Of a stretch of 64,000 nucleotides of DNA, positions 26,463 to 35,182 are shown piece by piece. The first letter of the stretch is position 1, and each line of letters begins with the position of its first letter. The position numbers and the translations under genes were made by a program. The DNA comes from Nonlabens marinus S1-08 (lineage in GTDB: Bacteria > Bacteroidota > Bacteroidia > Flavobacteriales > Flavobacteriaceae): NCBI RefSeq assembly GCF_000831385.1, contig NZ_AP014548.1:2843779-2907778 (forward strand), in the 5' to 3' direction. The notes below the pieces were generated by a model that did no database searches, was not told the DNA's origin, and saw only the letters and a list, made by a program, of their open reading frames with translations.

Positions 26463-27776
26463 TTAAGAAAAGTGAATCCCTTGAAGCTCTAGAACCTTCA
26501 TTAATGCAGCCGCTTTGACGAAACATTCTTGATACTCTGCTTCTGGAATAGCAGCTGCTGTAATGGCACTACCTACACTCAAGGAAACGACCTTTCTAGT
26601 GTCATTGTATAAAATGGTGCGAATGACCACGTTGAAGTCAAAATCTCCTGATGGAGTGAAATATCCTACAGCACCGCTGTAGACACCACGTTTAAAAGAT
26701 TCTGTTTGTTCAATGATTTTCATGGCACTGATCTTAGGTGCGCCTGTCATGCTGCCCATAGGAAAGGTGGCTTTGACCGCGTCAATGCCTTTATTCTTCT
26801 GATCTAAAGTTGCCGTAATACTACTGATCATGTGATGTACCTGTGGGAACGTGTACAGCCCAAAAAGTTCTGAAACTTTGACACTCCCTTTTTGGGCTAC
26901 TTTGGACAAATCATTGCGAACAAGATCCACGATCATGACATTTTCTGATCGCTCTTTTTGGTTGGCTAGCAATTCTTGTTTAGCCTCTTCATCCTTTAAG
27001 CTATCTTCAGCACGCGGTGCTGTTCCCTTGATAGGTTGTGAAAGCAATTGTTTACCCATTTTCTTCAGGTAACGCTCAGGACTCGCACTGATGATGTGAC
27101 ACTCCGCAAATCTGGCATATGCAGCAAAAGGCGGTGCGCTGCTTTTGTTCAAATGTGCAAACGCTTTAACAGAGTCTAACTCGACTTCTAAGGCGTGAAA
27201 CTCAGTGCACAAATTTGCTTCATAGATATCTCCTCTATGAATGTGGTTCAAAAACTTCTGTGCTTTTTCTAGATACGCTTCTTTAGAGTCTATGGCTTCT
27301 AAATGACCATTTTTTGCTACCTCTTCTTCCTTGGATAGCATTTGATTGTTTATTTCTTCTAGTACTGATTTTAGTGCAGATCTTTCTTCTTCGTAACTAT
27401 GAATGGTGATTGATTTTTCATTTATTTCCATCACTATTTCTGGAACAAAAAATTGCAGATCGGGAAAACACAGTATATCTCTATTGTGGCTAGACAAAGG
27501 CTCCAATTCATTTTTTAGATCGTAACCCAAATAACCAAACATCCAATCCTGATGCTCGTATTGAAATCGTTCCAGTTGATGAAATGCATTTCCCGCGACA
27601 CATGTCAACACATCGATCGCTCCTACCCCACACAAGCAGGTGTATTCAGACTGATCAAAATCATTACTATCTAGAAAAACAAAGTAGGTTTCCTGCTCGT
27701 AAAACGATATTAATTTTTTCTTGAACTCATTAGAATTCAAGAGGCTAAAACTGTGGGTGTAGCGTTGCTGATTCAC
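26463..27776 (-). CDS. pabB: Aminodeoxychorismate synthase component I
   Basis: 437 residues with the chorismate-binding core: GDIYEANLCTEF, SASPERYLK, QPIKGTAPR, DLVRNDLSKVA, and GSMTGAPKISAM. It makes 4-amino-4-deoxychorismate for folate; anthranilate synthase (TrpE) is the other option, but solitary position without trp genes favours PabB. The best start is GTG at 27776; no in-frame ATG precedes the first conserved residues. A strong promoter ends only five bases upstream, so the mRNA may be nearly leaderless. Confidence 0.88.
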   Translation of the reverse strand: MNQQRYTHSFSLLNSNEFKKKLISFYEQETYFVFLDSNDFDQSEYTCLCGVGAIDVLTCVAGNAFHQLERFQYEHQDWMFGYLGYDLKNELEPLSSHNRDILCFPDLQFFVPEIVMEINEKSITIHSYEEERSALKSVLEEINNQMLSKEEEVAKNGHLEAIDSKEAYLEKAQKFLNHIHRGDIYEANLCTEFHALEVELDSVKAFAHLNKSSAPPFAAYARFAECHIISASPERYLKKMGKQLLSQPIKGTAPRAEDSLKDEEAKQELLANQKERSENVMIVDLVRNDLSKVAQKGSVKVSELFGLYTFPQVHHMISSITATLDQKNKGIDAVKATFPMGSMTGAPKISAMKIIEQTESFKRGVYSGAVGYFTPSGDFDFNVVIRTILYNDTRKVVSLSVGSAITAAAIPEAEYQECFVKAAALMKVLELQGIHFS

Positions 27777-27780
27777 GGTA

Positions 27781-27809
27781 CAAAGGTACTAGGGATTAAT
27801 ACAACCCAA
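27781..27809 (-). promoter_or_regulatory. Bacteroidota-type promoter for pabB-tilS-dsbD
   Basis: On the minus strand, TTG (27809-27807), 18 bp, then TACCTTTG (27788-27781), an exact TAnnTTTG element with ideal spacing. Its end lies 4 bp from the pabB GTG, so the transcript should begin at or next to the start codon. Confidence 0.7.
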
Positions 27810-27822
27810 CTTAAAAGTGCAT

Positions 27823-27862
27823 AAAAAACCTGATGACAAATTAATTTGCATCAGGCTTTTTT
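27823..27862 (-). terminator. Terminator of the TonB receptor gene (bidirectional shape)
   Basis: Arms CCTGATG (27829-27835) and CATCAGG (27849-27855) with inner CAAAT/ATTTG pairing; read on the minus strand it ends in six T. The other strand also has a T run. It begins 16 bp after the receptor stop codon. Confidence 0.85.
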
Positions 27863-27877
27863 GAAGGCTACTTCAAA

Positions 27878-30127
27878 TTAAAATCTATACTGCAGGATTC
27901 CTCTAATAAAAAAAGGAGTTCCTGGAGTGAAATGAATTTCTTCTACTGACGCTGTTTCATTTTGCAATCTAGATTCAGTGGCAAACTGGGTTTCATTCCA
28001 TTCTACATCAAATAGGTTTTGAACAGCAAATCCTGCTCGCAAATGATCTGTGACATCATAATTGACATTGAGGTCTGAAACAAAATATCCTTCTGCAACA
28101 ATGCTGTTGTCTTCATTTGCTGGGCGGTCTCCAATGTATCGGTATCTGATTCCTGCATTGAAACGGTTCCAGTCTTTCAAGCTCAAACCTCCTGTAGATG
28201 TAAACTTAGGTGCTAATGGTATTAAGTCTTGGCCATCGGGCTCGTTAATTGCTCTAGCGTGTGCGTAGTTTACATCTGTATCTAAAAACAAGTGTTTGGA
28301 AAGCTGGTAGCGTAAGCTCACATCAAATCCAAAACGCTCTGTTTCACCGCTAGGTTCTACAATTCCAGCATCTCCAACATACACAAATTCTTGCTCCAGA
28401 AATAAGTACCAAAGTGCTGTGTTTACAATCATGCGGTTGGTAGGCTTCCATACAAAACCTAAATCTGAGCCATATGATTTGGGTAAGATATCGTCTGCTG
28501 TTTGCTGTAAGACCACCCGAGTGTCATTACTGTGAAAGCCCACTCCATTTTTGAAATACAACTGGAAGTTTTCTGAGACTCTGTAATTAAAATTCAACTT
28601 AGGTAACAGTGCCGTTTCTGATTGAGCTTGCGTGTCGTACAAGGTACTAAGGGCGTCCTTATAGGTAAACTTGAAGTGCTCTAACCTCAATCCTGCATCA
28701 ATCAAGAAGTCGTTTACATACCAGGTGGCTCCTACAAACCCAGACGTATTCGTTTCATTAATATCCCCTAGCTGAATGTTTTCAAGTGTGGTTCTCCTGT
28801 TCAAAGTTCTGGATAGCTCACTGCCCTCAGTACGATCATTACGCAATCTGAGTCCAGCAGTCAGGTCGAGCTTGTAATCTGACAAGCTAGTCCTATACGT
28901 GTACGCCGCGTCAAAACCAGCTAAATCACGAGATTCTTGTTGCTTGATTTGATCGCCATTTACCGGATCTTCGAGGAAAAAGGTAAAGTTAGAGAATAGC
29001 AGGAAATCATACTTAGAATAATACAAATGTGTACTGAACTGCTCGTTATCGCTCAAAGCCATATCGTAATTGATGTTCACGCTGGTTCTTGAGGTCTCGC
29101 CACCTTCCGTATCATCAATTGCTCCAAATCTCCCGATCAAGCCTCTATCCACGGCACGCTGCGGGATTTGGCCGCTAGCATCCCACTCACTATCAAAATG
29201 AGAAATACTCACACCCAATTCATTCCCAGCATCTGATATATAATTCAGCTTCCCGAATAAGTTTACCCTATCAAAATTTTGCGGACTGTCAAACGGACCA
29301 TCAAATGTCAAGTACTCTGTTGCTATGTAAGCGCTGGTGTTTGCGTTGTCCAGTACTTGCACTAGCCCTACATATCGCTGGTAATTAAAGTCCCCAATTT
29401 CAGCATTTATGACATTTTCACGAATAACATCTCTTGTGCGAAAATCTACATGACCTGCAGTGGCAAAATTACCAATGGATTTATCATAGCTTCCTTTCCC
29501 ATAAGAGATATTCTCAATAGTTTCTGGAATGACAAAATGTAGATCTGCATATCCTTGACCATGCGCATGCGATACCATATTGACAGGCATTCCATCCACA
29601 CTTATCGCCACATCAGTCCCGTGATCGATGTCAAAACCTCTTAAAAATAATTGTTCGGCTTTACCGCCACCCGCATGTTGACCTATAAATAGTCCAGGCA
29701 CTGTGCGCAGCACTTCTTGAGTAGAGGTTACTGGGTTCACTTCCAGATCGGCTTGAGTGATGGTATTGAGGACGTCTAACTCGTTAGTGATGGTAACAGC
29801 TTGCAAGTCAATGGATGCTTCCAATAATACAATTTGAAGCACTTCAGACTCTTCTGTTATCGCTTTCGCGAAAGCGGCATAACCCAACTTTGAGAACCTC
29901 AATTCATCACCTTCCTCTACCTGATCAATGGTAAAAAAGCCTTTACTATTCGTATGGGTGTGGGTTCCTGATTTCAGGTGCATCACATAAACATCCTTTA
30001 ATGGCTTGTTATTTTCATCCACCACATAACCGGTAATGGTATGGGCAAATAAAACCTGAGTACTTAAAATGAATAGCGAGAAGAATAAAAGCTGCGAACA
30101 AGCTTTTTTATAAAAGAGAATTGTCAT
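27878..30127 (-). CDS. TonB-dependent outer membrane receptor
   Basis: 749 residues. A signal peptide (ending VLFAH) is followed by a carboxypeptidase-regulatory-like beta domain (ITGYVVDENNKPLKDVYVMH, ~30-110), a plug domain (TSTQEVLRTVPGLFIGQH and IDHGTDVAISVDGMPVNM), and a long beta-barrel ending RGILQYRF with terminal Phe. It is a solitary receptor without a SusD partner, so import of a siderophore, metal or vitamin complex is likelier than a polysaccharide, but the ligand cannot be read. A palindrome copy (29862-29875) encodes AFAKA in the N-terminal beta domain. Confidence 0.9.
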   Translation of the reverse strand: MTILFYKKACSQLLFFSLFILSTQVLFAHTITGYVVDENNKPLKDVYVMHLKSGTHTHTNSKGFFTIDQVEEGDELRFSKLGYAAFAKAITEESEVLQIVLLEASIDLQAVTITNELDVLNTITQADLEVNPVTSTQEVLRTVPGLFIGQHAGGGKAEQLFLRGFDIDHGTDVAISVDGMPVNMVSHAHGQGYADLHFVIPETIENISYGKGSYDKSIGNFATAGHVDFRTRDVIRENVINAEIGDFNYQRYVGLVQVLDNANTSAYIATEYLTFDGPFDSPQNFDRVNLFGKLNYISDAGNELGVSISHFDSEWDASGQIPQRAVDRGLIGRFGAIDDTEGGETSRTSVNINYDMALSDNEQFSTHLYYSKYDFLLFSNFTFFLEDPVNGDQIKQQESRDLAGFDAAYTYRTSLSDYKLDLTAGLRLRNDRTEGSELSRTLNRRTTLENIQLGDINETNTSGFVGATWYVNDFLIDAGLRLEHFKFTYKDALSTLYDTQAQSETALLPKLNFNYRVSENFQLYFKNGVGFHSNDTRVVLQQTADDILPKSYGSDLGFVWKPTNRMIVNTALWYLFLEQEFVYVGDAGIVEPSGETERFGFDVSLRYQLSKHLFLDTDVNYAHARAINEPDGQDLIPLAPKFTSTGGLSLKDWNRFNAGIRYRYIGDRPANEDNSIVAEGYFVSDLNVNYDVTDHLRAGFAVQNLFDVEWNETQFATESRLQNETASVEEIHFTPGTPFFIRGILQYRF
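29862..29875. repeat. Dispersed palindrome inside the TonB receptor gene
   Basis: Exact core; encodes AFAKA. Confidence 0.9.
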
Positions 30128-30234
30128 GAATATTTGATTGATGGACTGATCTAATTACGATAGAAAAACCCATTACAGTTTGCTATTGTAGGTTAAGAAA
30201 ATATTAAATGAACTACTGGCCTGGTCTTAAAAAC

Positions 30235-30262
30235 AAAAAAGCCGACTTTTCAGTCGGCTTTT
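30235..30262 (-). terminator. Terminator of the dihydrolipoamide dehydrogenase gene
   Basis: A perfect stem GCCGACT / AGTCGGC (30241-30258) with loop TTTC; on the minus strand it is followed by six T. It lies 20 bp after the stop codon. Confidence 0.9.
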
Positions 30263-30281
30263 CTTAATTCTATGCTGCGCG

Positions 30282-31682
30282 TTAGATGTGAATTGCGCGA
30301 TCACCAGTTGCTGCTAGGGCTGCTTCTTTAACCGCCTCTGCATAAGTTGGGTGTGCGTGGGACATTCTTGCGATATCTTCAGAGCTTGCTCTAAATTCCA
30401 TGGCAGTAACTGCTTCAGCAATCAAGTCTGCTACTCGTGCTCCTACCATGTGAACTCCTAGGACTTCGTCCGTTTCCTTATCGGCAAGAATTTTGATCAA
30501 TCCGTCTGTATCTCCTGAAGCTCTAGATCGACCTAGCGCTCTCATAGGGAATTGTCCTGATTTGTACTCCACACCAGCTTCTTTCAATTCTTCCTCAGTT
30601 TTACCAACACTGGCCACCTCTGGCCAAGTGTATATCACATTAGGAATGAGGTTATAGTTTACGTGAGGCTTTTGACCAGCAATAGTTTCTGCTACAAAAA
30701 CACCTTCTTCCTCAGCTTTGTGAGCTAGCATAATGCCACGAACCACATCACCTATAGCGTAAATGTTGTCAACGTTAGTTCTCATGTGCTCATCCACTTC
30801 CACTTGACCACGCTCGTTGATCTTGATTCCAGCAGCGGTAGCATTTAACTTATCTGTATAAGGACGACGACCTACAGAAACAAGTACGTAATCTCCTTTA
30901 AATTCAACTTCTTCACCCTTTTTATTCTTAGCTGTTACAGTAACCTCATCACCGTTGCGCTCTACCTTATTCACCGCATGAGAAAGCTGGAATTTCACAC
31001 CTTGCTTTTTCATGACTTTCATCAATTCCTTAGAAAGTGAGCTGTCCATAGCTGGCGCAATGCGGTCTAGGTATTCAATTACAGTAACCTCAGCACCTAG
31101 ACGGCGGTACACTTGACCTAGTTCTAGACCTATTACTCCACCACCTATCACGATCATGTGCTTAGGTATTTCCTTAAGTTTCAAGGCTTCGGTAGATGTG
31201 ATAACACGTTCTTTGTCTAATGTTATGAAGGGTAGGCTTGCAGGCTTTGAACCGGTGGCTACTATGATGTTTTTAGCTTCTATGGTTTGTTCCTTCTCTC
31301 CATCGATCTTGATATGAGTGGCATCTACAAAAGACCCCATCCCTGTGAACACATCGATCTCATTTTTCTTCATCAAATAAGCCACCCCATCGCAAGTTTG
31401 TGAAACCACACTTGCTTTGCGAGCAATCATTTTTTCAAAATTGATTTTGATATCTCCAGGGATTTCAATACCGTGTCCTTCAAAATGTTTCGTCGCATCT
31501 TCATAGTGATGAGAAGAATCCAACAATGCTTTGGAAGGAATGCAACCTACATTAAGACAAGTTCCCCCTAGGGTATCGTATTTCTCTATAATGGCGGTTT
31601 TCATGCCTAATTGTGCACAGCGTATTGCGGCTACATAGCCACCAGGTCCTGAACCAATTACTGCAACATCGTATGTACTCAT
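30282..31682 (-). CDS. lpdA: Dihydrolipoyl dehydrogenase (E3)
   Basis: 466 residues with FAD loop VAVIGSGPGGYVAAIRC, the redox disulfide in GGTCLNVGCIPSKALL, an NAD loop VIGGGVIGLELGQVYRRLG, and the C-terminal interface active site HAHPTYAEAVKEA. It reoxidises the lipoyl groups of 2-oxoacid dehydrogenase complexes and/or the glycine cleavage system. It is a single gene with its own -7 element and terminator. Confidence 0.96.
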   Translation of the reverse strand: MSTYDVAVIGSGPGGYVAAIRCAQLGMKTAIIEKYDTLGGTCLNVGCIPSKALLDSSHHYEDATKHFEGHGIEIPGDIKINFEKMIARKASVVSQTCDGVAYLMKKNEIDVFTGMGSFVDATHIKIDGEKEQTIEAKNIIVATGSKPASLPFITLDKERVITSTEALKLKEIPKHMIVIGGGVIGLELGQVYRRLGAEVTVIEYLDRIAPAMDSSLSKELMKVMKKQGVKFQLSHAVNKVERNGDEVTVTAKNKKGEEVEFKGDYVLVSVGRRPYTDKLNATAAGIKINERGQVEVDEHMRTNVDNIYAIGDVVRGIMLAHKAEEEGVFVAETIAGQKPHVNYNLIPNVIYTWPEVASVGKTEEELKEAGVEYKSGQFPMRALGRSRASGDTDGLIKILADKETDEVLGVHMVGARVADLIAEAVTAMEFRASSEDIARMSHAHPTYAEAVKEAALAATGDRAIHI

Positions 31683-31713
31683 AAATCTATTTTCTATGTG
31701 TTAAAAAGGATTG

Positions 31714-31721
31714 CAAAGATA
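31714..31721 (-). promoter_or_regulatory. -7 element for lpdA
   Basis: TATCTTTG on the minus strand matches TAnnTTTG, 31 bp before the ATG. No convincing TTG -33 element is seen. Confidence 0.5.
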
Positions 31722-31743
31722 GCAAAGGAGAGCTAGATGACCT

Positions 31744-33057
31744 CTATGAATCGGCAATTTCGCTTACCGGTTTAGGCTCTTGATTGCTCTTTTTATAGGG
31801 TCTAATGATCAAACGTGCTGCTCTATCAAAATTGAAATAGTTATAAGTCCAATTCAAGAACACCACAATCCGGTTGCGAACTCCTACCAGAAAGTACAAA
31901 TGCACTCCCAACCAAGCGAACCAAGCCATGAATCCTCCCAAAGTGAACTTACCTATATCTGCTACCGCTCGATTACGACCCACGGTAGCCATCGATCCTT
32001 TGTCAAAATAAGAGAACGGCTTCATTTCTTTGCCCTCAGACATCCTTATGAGATTCTTTGCTAGGTTTTTCCCTTGCTGTATGGCAGGTTGTGCTACTTG
32101 AGGATGCCCGTGAGGGAAATCATCTGTCTTCATTTGAGCAATATCACCTACAGCATACACATTATCAGTGCCTTTCACTTTATTGAAACGATCCACTATC
32201 AGACGATTGCCCTTTTCTGATATTGCGGTTTCTGAAAACCCCTTTGGGTGAGCACCTGTAACGCCAGCACTCCATATAAAGGTGGCGGTTTCCAACTCCA
32301 TCCCGCTTTTAGTGCTCACAATGTCATCGTTATAATCCGTCACTAATTCATTCAAATGGATTTGTACTCCCAATTCTTTCAGGTATTTTTCCGCTTTCGC
32401 GGAAGCTTTTTTACTGAAAGCAGACAACACTCGATCTTCACCATCCAACAGATGGATTTCCATGAAATCTGGATTAAGATCTGGGTAATCATTTTCAAGA
32501 ACTCCATTTTTGAACTCGGCAAAAGCTCCAGATAATTCTACGCCTGTAGGGCCAGCACCAGACATAATGATGCGCATGAGCTTTTGCTGCTCCTTAGGGT
32601 CATCTGTAATGGTGGCTTTTTCTAGGTTTTGAAGCATCAAGCTACGTATGTCCAGTGATTCTGGAACAGACTTCATGGACAGGGCATTTTTTTCAATCTG
32701 ATCATTCCCGAAGAAATTCGTTTTAGTCCCGGTAGCAATAATCAAATGATCGTAAGAGATATCGCCGATGCTGGTGGTTACATAATTTTCTTTTATGTTC
32801 ACCTGCTCCACTTCCGTCAAGCGGAATAAATAATCCTGATTTTCATCTACAATACTTCGCAAAGGAAACGCGATAGAGTCAGGTTCTAAGCCGCTGGTGG
32901 CCACTTGATACAATAGTGGTTGAAAGGTGTGGTAGTTGTGCCGATCTAGTAATACTACTTGAAATTTGTGTTCTGTAAGCTTTCGCGAAAGCGTAACACC
33001 GCCAAAACCTCCTCCTACTATGACGATACGAGGGTGTGGACTGGTGGGAATTTGCAT
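31744..33057 (-). CDS. ndh: Type II NADH:quinone oxidoreductase (NDH-2)
   Basis: 437 residues: FAD loop RIVIVGGGFGGVTLSRKL, the quinone/NAD segment MSGAGPTGVELSGAFAEF, and VYAVGDIAQM. The C-terminal ~60 residues include a hydrophobic stretch (MAWFAWLGVHLYFLVG) for membrane attachment. It passes electrons from NADH to quinone without pumping protons. Unusually the gene contains two palindrome copies: one at 32979-32992 encoding LSRKL directly after the FAD-binding GGGFGG, and a one-mismatch copy at 32393-32406 encoding SAKAE. Confidence 0.92.
   Translation of the reverse strand: MQIPTSPHPRIVIVGGGFGGVTLSRKLTEHKFQVVLLDRHNYHTFQPLLYQVATSGLEPDSIAFPLRSIVDENQDYLFRLTEVEQVNIKENYVTTSIGDISYDHLIIATGTKTNFFGNDQIEKNALSMKSVPESLDIRSLMLQNLEKATITDDPKEQQKLMRIIMSGAGPTGVELSGAFAEFKNGVLENDYPDLNPDFMEIHLLDGEDRVLSAFSKKASAKAEKYLKELGVQIHLNELVTDYNDDIVSTKSGMELETATFIWSAGVTGAHPKGFSETAISEKGNRLIVDRFNKVKGTDNVYAVGDIAQMKTDDFPHGHPQVAQPAIQQGKNLAKNLIRMSEGKEMKPFSYFDKGSMATVGRNRAVADIGKFTLGGFMAWFAWLGVHLYFLVGVRNRIVVFLNWTYNYFNFDRAARLIIRPYKKSNQEPKPVSEIADS
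32393..32406. repeat. Dispersed palindrome (one mismatch) inside ndh
   Basis: GCTTTCGCGGAAGC; encodes SAKA. Confidence 0.75.
32979..32992. repeat. Dispersed palindrome inside ndh, second copy
   Basis: Exact core; encodes LSRK beside the FAD loop. Confidence 0.9.
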
Positions 33058-33177
33058 GTTGGTTTTTGCATAAAATTAAAGCATGAACACCAATAAGCAC
33101 TGCCGCTTAACAATCTTTTCATAACCTTGTAACAGATCGCTAGATCCAGATACTAATCTTTTAACCAAACCAAACTA

Positions 33178-33672
33178 GTGAGTACTGATCAAGAAAAAGA
33201 ATTTGTTGAACAGTTAGAAGCAAATCAAAACATTGTCCATAAAATTTGTAGACTCTACACGGATAATCAAGATGCGCATAACGATCTGTTTCAAGAAGTG
33301 ACGATCCAGCTATGGAAGGCTTACCCAAAATTTAGGGGTGATTCAAAGTTTTCTACATGGATGTATCGTGTTGCTTTAAATACAGCGATCACTTTGTATC
33401 GTAAGTCTAAACGCAGGGTGCAGACTCAACGCTACGAGACTGTTGAATTTAAAATTGAAGACACGACAGAAGATGATGAAACTATGGAGCAATTGACGCT
33501 TCTCTATGGGGCAGTCAAGCAATTGAATGATATTGAAAAGGCGCTTGTTTTTCTCTATCTAGAGGATAAAAATTACAGAGAAATAGCAGAAACGCTGGGG
33601 ATCAGCGAGGTGAATGCACGAGTAAAGATGAACAGGATCAAGACGAAGTTAACGAACATTATAAATCCATAA
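33178..33672 (+). CDS. ECF-type RNA polymerase sigma factor
   Basis: 164 residues with sigma region 2 (DLFQEVTIQLWKAYPKF, then FSTWMYRVALNTAITLYRK) and region 4 helix-turn-helix (KNYREIAETLGISEVNARVK). The start is GTG at 33178, the first possible codon after an in-frame stop; no ATG lies before region 2. The neighbouring membrane protein, 2 bp downstream, is its likely regulatory partner, as in other flavobacterial sigma/membrane-protein pairs. The regulon is unknown. Confidence 0.88.
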   Translation: MSTDQEKEFVEQLEANQNIVHKICRLYTDNQDAHNDLFQEVTIQLWKAYPKFRGDSKFSTWMYRVALNTAITLYRKSKRRVQTQRYETVEFKIEDTTEDDETMEQLTLLYGAVKQLNDIEKALVFLYLEDKNYREIAETLGISEVNARVKMNRIKTKLTNIINP

Positions 33673-33674
33673 AC

Positions 33675-34316
33675 ATGGATCAATTAGATATTTTAAAAGC
33701 AAAATGGCAGTCGCAAAAAAGCGATTTCCCGCAGTATTCCAAAGATCAGCTCACAGGCTTGATCGCTAAGAAATCCAGCAGCATTGTTAAGTGGATTTTT
33801 TATATAGGTATTGCGGAGTTTGTTCTCTTGACCCTGGTCAACATACTGATGATGGATAGCGATCAACACGATAAATACATTCAGATTTTAGGTGGTAACT
33901 TGTACATAGGCTCGTATTTATTGAGCTATGTGGTCATCTTGTTCTTTATCTACAAGTTCTGGATGAATTACAAGAACATTTCTGCAGACCAGCCGGCCCG
34001 AATGTTGATGAAAAATATTCTCAAGACCAGGCGTACCATGAGGTATTATATATGGTTCAACCTAATATATGTAATGGTTTTTGGAACTCTAGCGGCTATT
34101 CTTGTGCTATTCAACGATCCGTCTATGACGCCTATGTTAGAGTCGGTAGAATTTCAAGAGCATAAGGTGAGTTTTATGGCTAAATACATCACGATTATGG
34201 TTCTTTTCTTTGCGGTCTTCTGCGGATTGCTTTACGGTGTGTATAGCTTGATTTACGGGATACTTTTAAGAAAGCTGAAAAGGAATTATCAGGAATTGAA
34301 GAAGATGGAAGTTTGA
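33675..34316 (+). CDS. Membrane protein paired with the ECF sigma factor
   Basis: 213 residues with about four hydrophobic segments (near 40-60, 80-98, 120-142 and 165-190) and a charged cytoplasmic N-terminus (MDQLDILKAKWQSQKSDFP). No enzymatic motif. The N-terminal D-x-L-K-x-x-W pattern recurs in flavobacterial proteins encoded after ECF sigma factors. Position, two bases after the sigma gene, suggests an anti-sigma or sensor role; this is inferred from context only. Confidence 0.6.
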   Translation: MDQLDILKAKWQSQKSDFPQYSKDQLTGLIAKKSSSIVKWIFYIGIAEFVLLTLVNILMMDSDQHDKYIQILGGNLYIGSYLLSYVVILFFIYKFWMNYKNISADQPARMLMKNILKTRRTMRYYIWFNLIYVMVFGTLAAILVLFNDPSMTPMLESVEFQEHKVSFMAKYITIMVLFFAVFCGLLYGVYSLIYGILLRKLKRNYQELKKMEV

Positions 34317-34418
34317 TCTCATGATCAAACGTCATCCATTTCATTCCTAAACGATGGTATCAATAAGCAATTGAAAAAACCTATTGATTTAAAATCACAG
34401 TTCAAAATTCTCATACTG

Positions 34419-35138
34419 CTATGGATTTGTAGACCACAAGGCAGCGCTCTTCATCATGGCACGGCGTGGCAACTTTAATCCAGCAACTATAAGTTGTGCA
34501 AAATCCTCTGGTTGTAGAACACTATCCTCTGAGTCTTTGTCGGCTATTCCTAATTCTACCGTCATGTCTGTAACAATAGTACTGGGAGTAAGCGTGCATA
34601 CACGAATGTTGTCTTTACGCACTTCTTTCATCAGGGATTCTGACATTCCAATAACCGCAAATTTTGACGCGGAGTAAGCTGATGTATTGGCATTACCAGA
34701 CAGTCCTGCGGTGGAACTAACATTGATGATATCGCCTTCGTTTTTTTTAATAAGATGAGGCAGCACCTCTTTTGTCATGTAATATATCCCCATAACGTTC
34801 GTCTGTATGATTTGCGACCACTGGGCTACTTCCATATCTTGAAAGGAACCAAATGCTGCGATTCCTGCATTGTTGACTAAAATATCTACTGACCCAAGCT
34901 TACTGATAATATCACTTACACTGCTTTGCACCTCTTCATAATTACTCAAATCAAATGCTGCATAGTAGGCTTTAACACCTAGCTGCTCCAGTTGCTTGAC
35001 AGTTTCTTGTAGTGCAGCTTCATCTCTTCCTGTTACGGCTACATCGATCCCTTCTTTCGCGAAAGCGATAGCCGTTGCTTTACCTAATCCTCTACTACCA
35101 CCTGTAATGATGGCTTTTTTATTTTTAAGATGACTCAT
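34419..35138 (-). CDS. Short-chain dehydrogenase/reductase
   Basis: 239-residue classical SDR: GGSRGLG cofactor loop, NNAGIAAFG, catalytic Ser (VSSTAGLSG) and YSASKFA. Resembles 3-oxoacyl-ACP reductase-like or sorbitol/sepiapterin-type enzymes of unknown substrate. A one-mismatch palindrome (35053-35066) encodes AFAKEG in the helix after the cofactor loop. It is convergent with the sigma factor pair; 44 bp separate it from the lipoprotein gene upstream, so they may be co-transcribed. Confidence 0.85.
   Translation of the reverse strand: MSHLKNKKAIITGGSRGLGKATAIAFAKEGIDVAVTGRDEAALQETVKQLEQLGVKAYYAAFDLSNYEEVQSSVSDIISKLGSVDILVNNAGIAAFGSFQDMEVAQWSQIIQTNVMGIYYMTKEVLPHLIKKNEGDIINVSSTAGLSGNANTSAYSASKFAVIGMSESLMKEVRKDNIRVCTLTPSTIVTDMTVELGIADKDSEDSVLQPEDFAQLIVAGLKLPRRAMMKSAALWSTNP
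35053..35066. repeat. Dispersed palindrome (one mismatch) inside the SDR gene
   Basis: TCTTTCGCGAAAGC; encodes AFAKE. Confidence 0.75.
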
Positions 35139-35182
35139 ATCTGATTTTGACTTTTATATAAATAAATGATTTAATCAAGCTT

